Below, piece after piece: positions 5,120 through 5,166 of a stretch of DNA of 5,166 nt (positions are counted from its first letter, which is position 1; each line of letters opens with the position of its first letter). Made by a program: the position numbers and the translations under genes. This DNA is from an uncultured Dehalococcoidia bacterium (GTDB lineage: Bacteria; Chloroflexota; Dehalococcoidia; Tepidiformales; Tepidiformaceae), in assembly GCA_937864275.1 (NCBI GenBank), contig CALMIW010000464.1:1-5166 (forward strand), given 5' to 3'. The notes under the pieces were generated by a model. That model made no database searches. It was given only the letters and a program-made list of their open reading frames with translations, and was not told the DNA's origin.

Positions 5120-5166
5120 CTAAGCGAGAATCTTGGTGACGACGCCCGCGCCGACGGTGCGGCCGC
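5120..5166 (-). CDS. tuf: Elongation factor Tu, C-terminal end only (partial)
   Basis: The last 14 codons and stop of a minus-strand gene are visible. They translate to GRTVGAGVVTKILA followed by TAG. This matches the nearly invariant C-terminus of EF-Tu (GRTVGAGVVTKI plus one to three residues), the final strand of its third beta-barrel domain. EF-Tu is the GTPase that delivers aminoacyl-tRNA to the ribosome. The rest of the gene, roughly 385 codons, lies beyond the window edge. Its position immediately upstream of rpmG-secE-nusG agrees with the common bacterial order. The segment is short, but the motif is highly specific. Confidence 0.93.
   Translation of the reverse strand, partial: GRTVGAGVVTKILA

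Overview
This is a GC-rich bacterial chromosomal window in which two ordinary operons converge. The plus-strand half (1 to 3694) carries the tail of a peptide/nickel-type ABC transporter operon: a solute-binding protein truncated by the window edge, then the two membrane permeases (OppB/DppB type and OppC/DppC type). The minus-strand half, read from 5166 back to 3887, carries the last 14 codons of elongation factor Tu (tuf), ribosomal protein L33 (rpmG), the preprotein translocase subunit SecE and the transcription factor NusG. The order tuf-rpmG-secE-nusG is a classic bacterial translation/transcription cluster. A 192 bp convergent spacer (3695-3886) holds three strong perfect hairpins. The last of these is a textbook bidirectional intrinsic terminator.

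Organism: high GC, a four-cysteine zinc-ribbon L33, a SecE and NusG with charged or Pro/Ala-rich N-terminal extensions, and the general look of the NusG NGN domain would fit Chloroflexota or a related GC-rich lineage. This is an impression from remembered family sequences, not a search. There is no 16S or other decisive marker, so the assignment is tentative.

How the parts work together: the binding protein would capture a peptide or related solute outside the membrane and deliver it to a pore made of the two permeases. The ATPase subunits that would drive transport are not in this window, and the operon ends right after the second permease, so they must lie upstream or elsewhere. In the other operon, EF-Tu and L33 serve translation, SecE belongs to the SecYEG channel, and NusG controls RNA polymerase elongation and Rho/ribosome coupling. 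The genes are tightly packed: 23 nt between tuf and rpmG, 5 nt between rpmG and secE, and a 4-nt GTGA overlap between secE and nusG. The rplK-rplA genes that usually follow nusG are absent here, because the operon terminates and meets the transporter operon.

I found no mobile element, CRISPR array, tRNA or rRNA, and no convincing undescribed system. The points most worth checking are the hairpin-rich convergent spacer (including a small GNRA-loop element with a faint resemblance to a c-di-GMP riboswitch P1 stem), the perfect stem-loop between the binding-protein and permease genes, and a strong hairpin just inside the secE reading frame.
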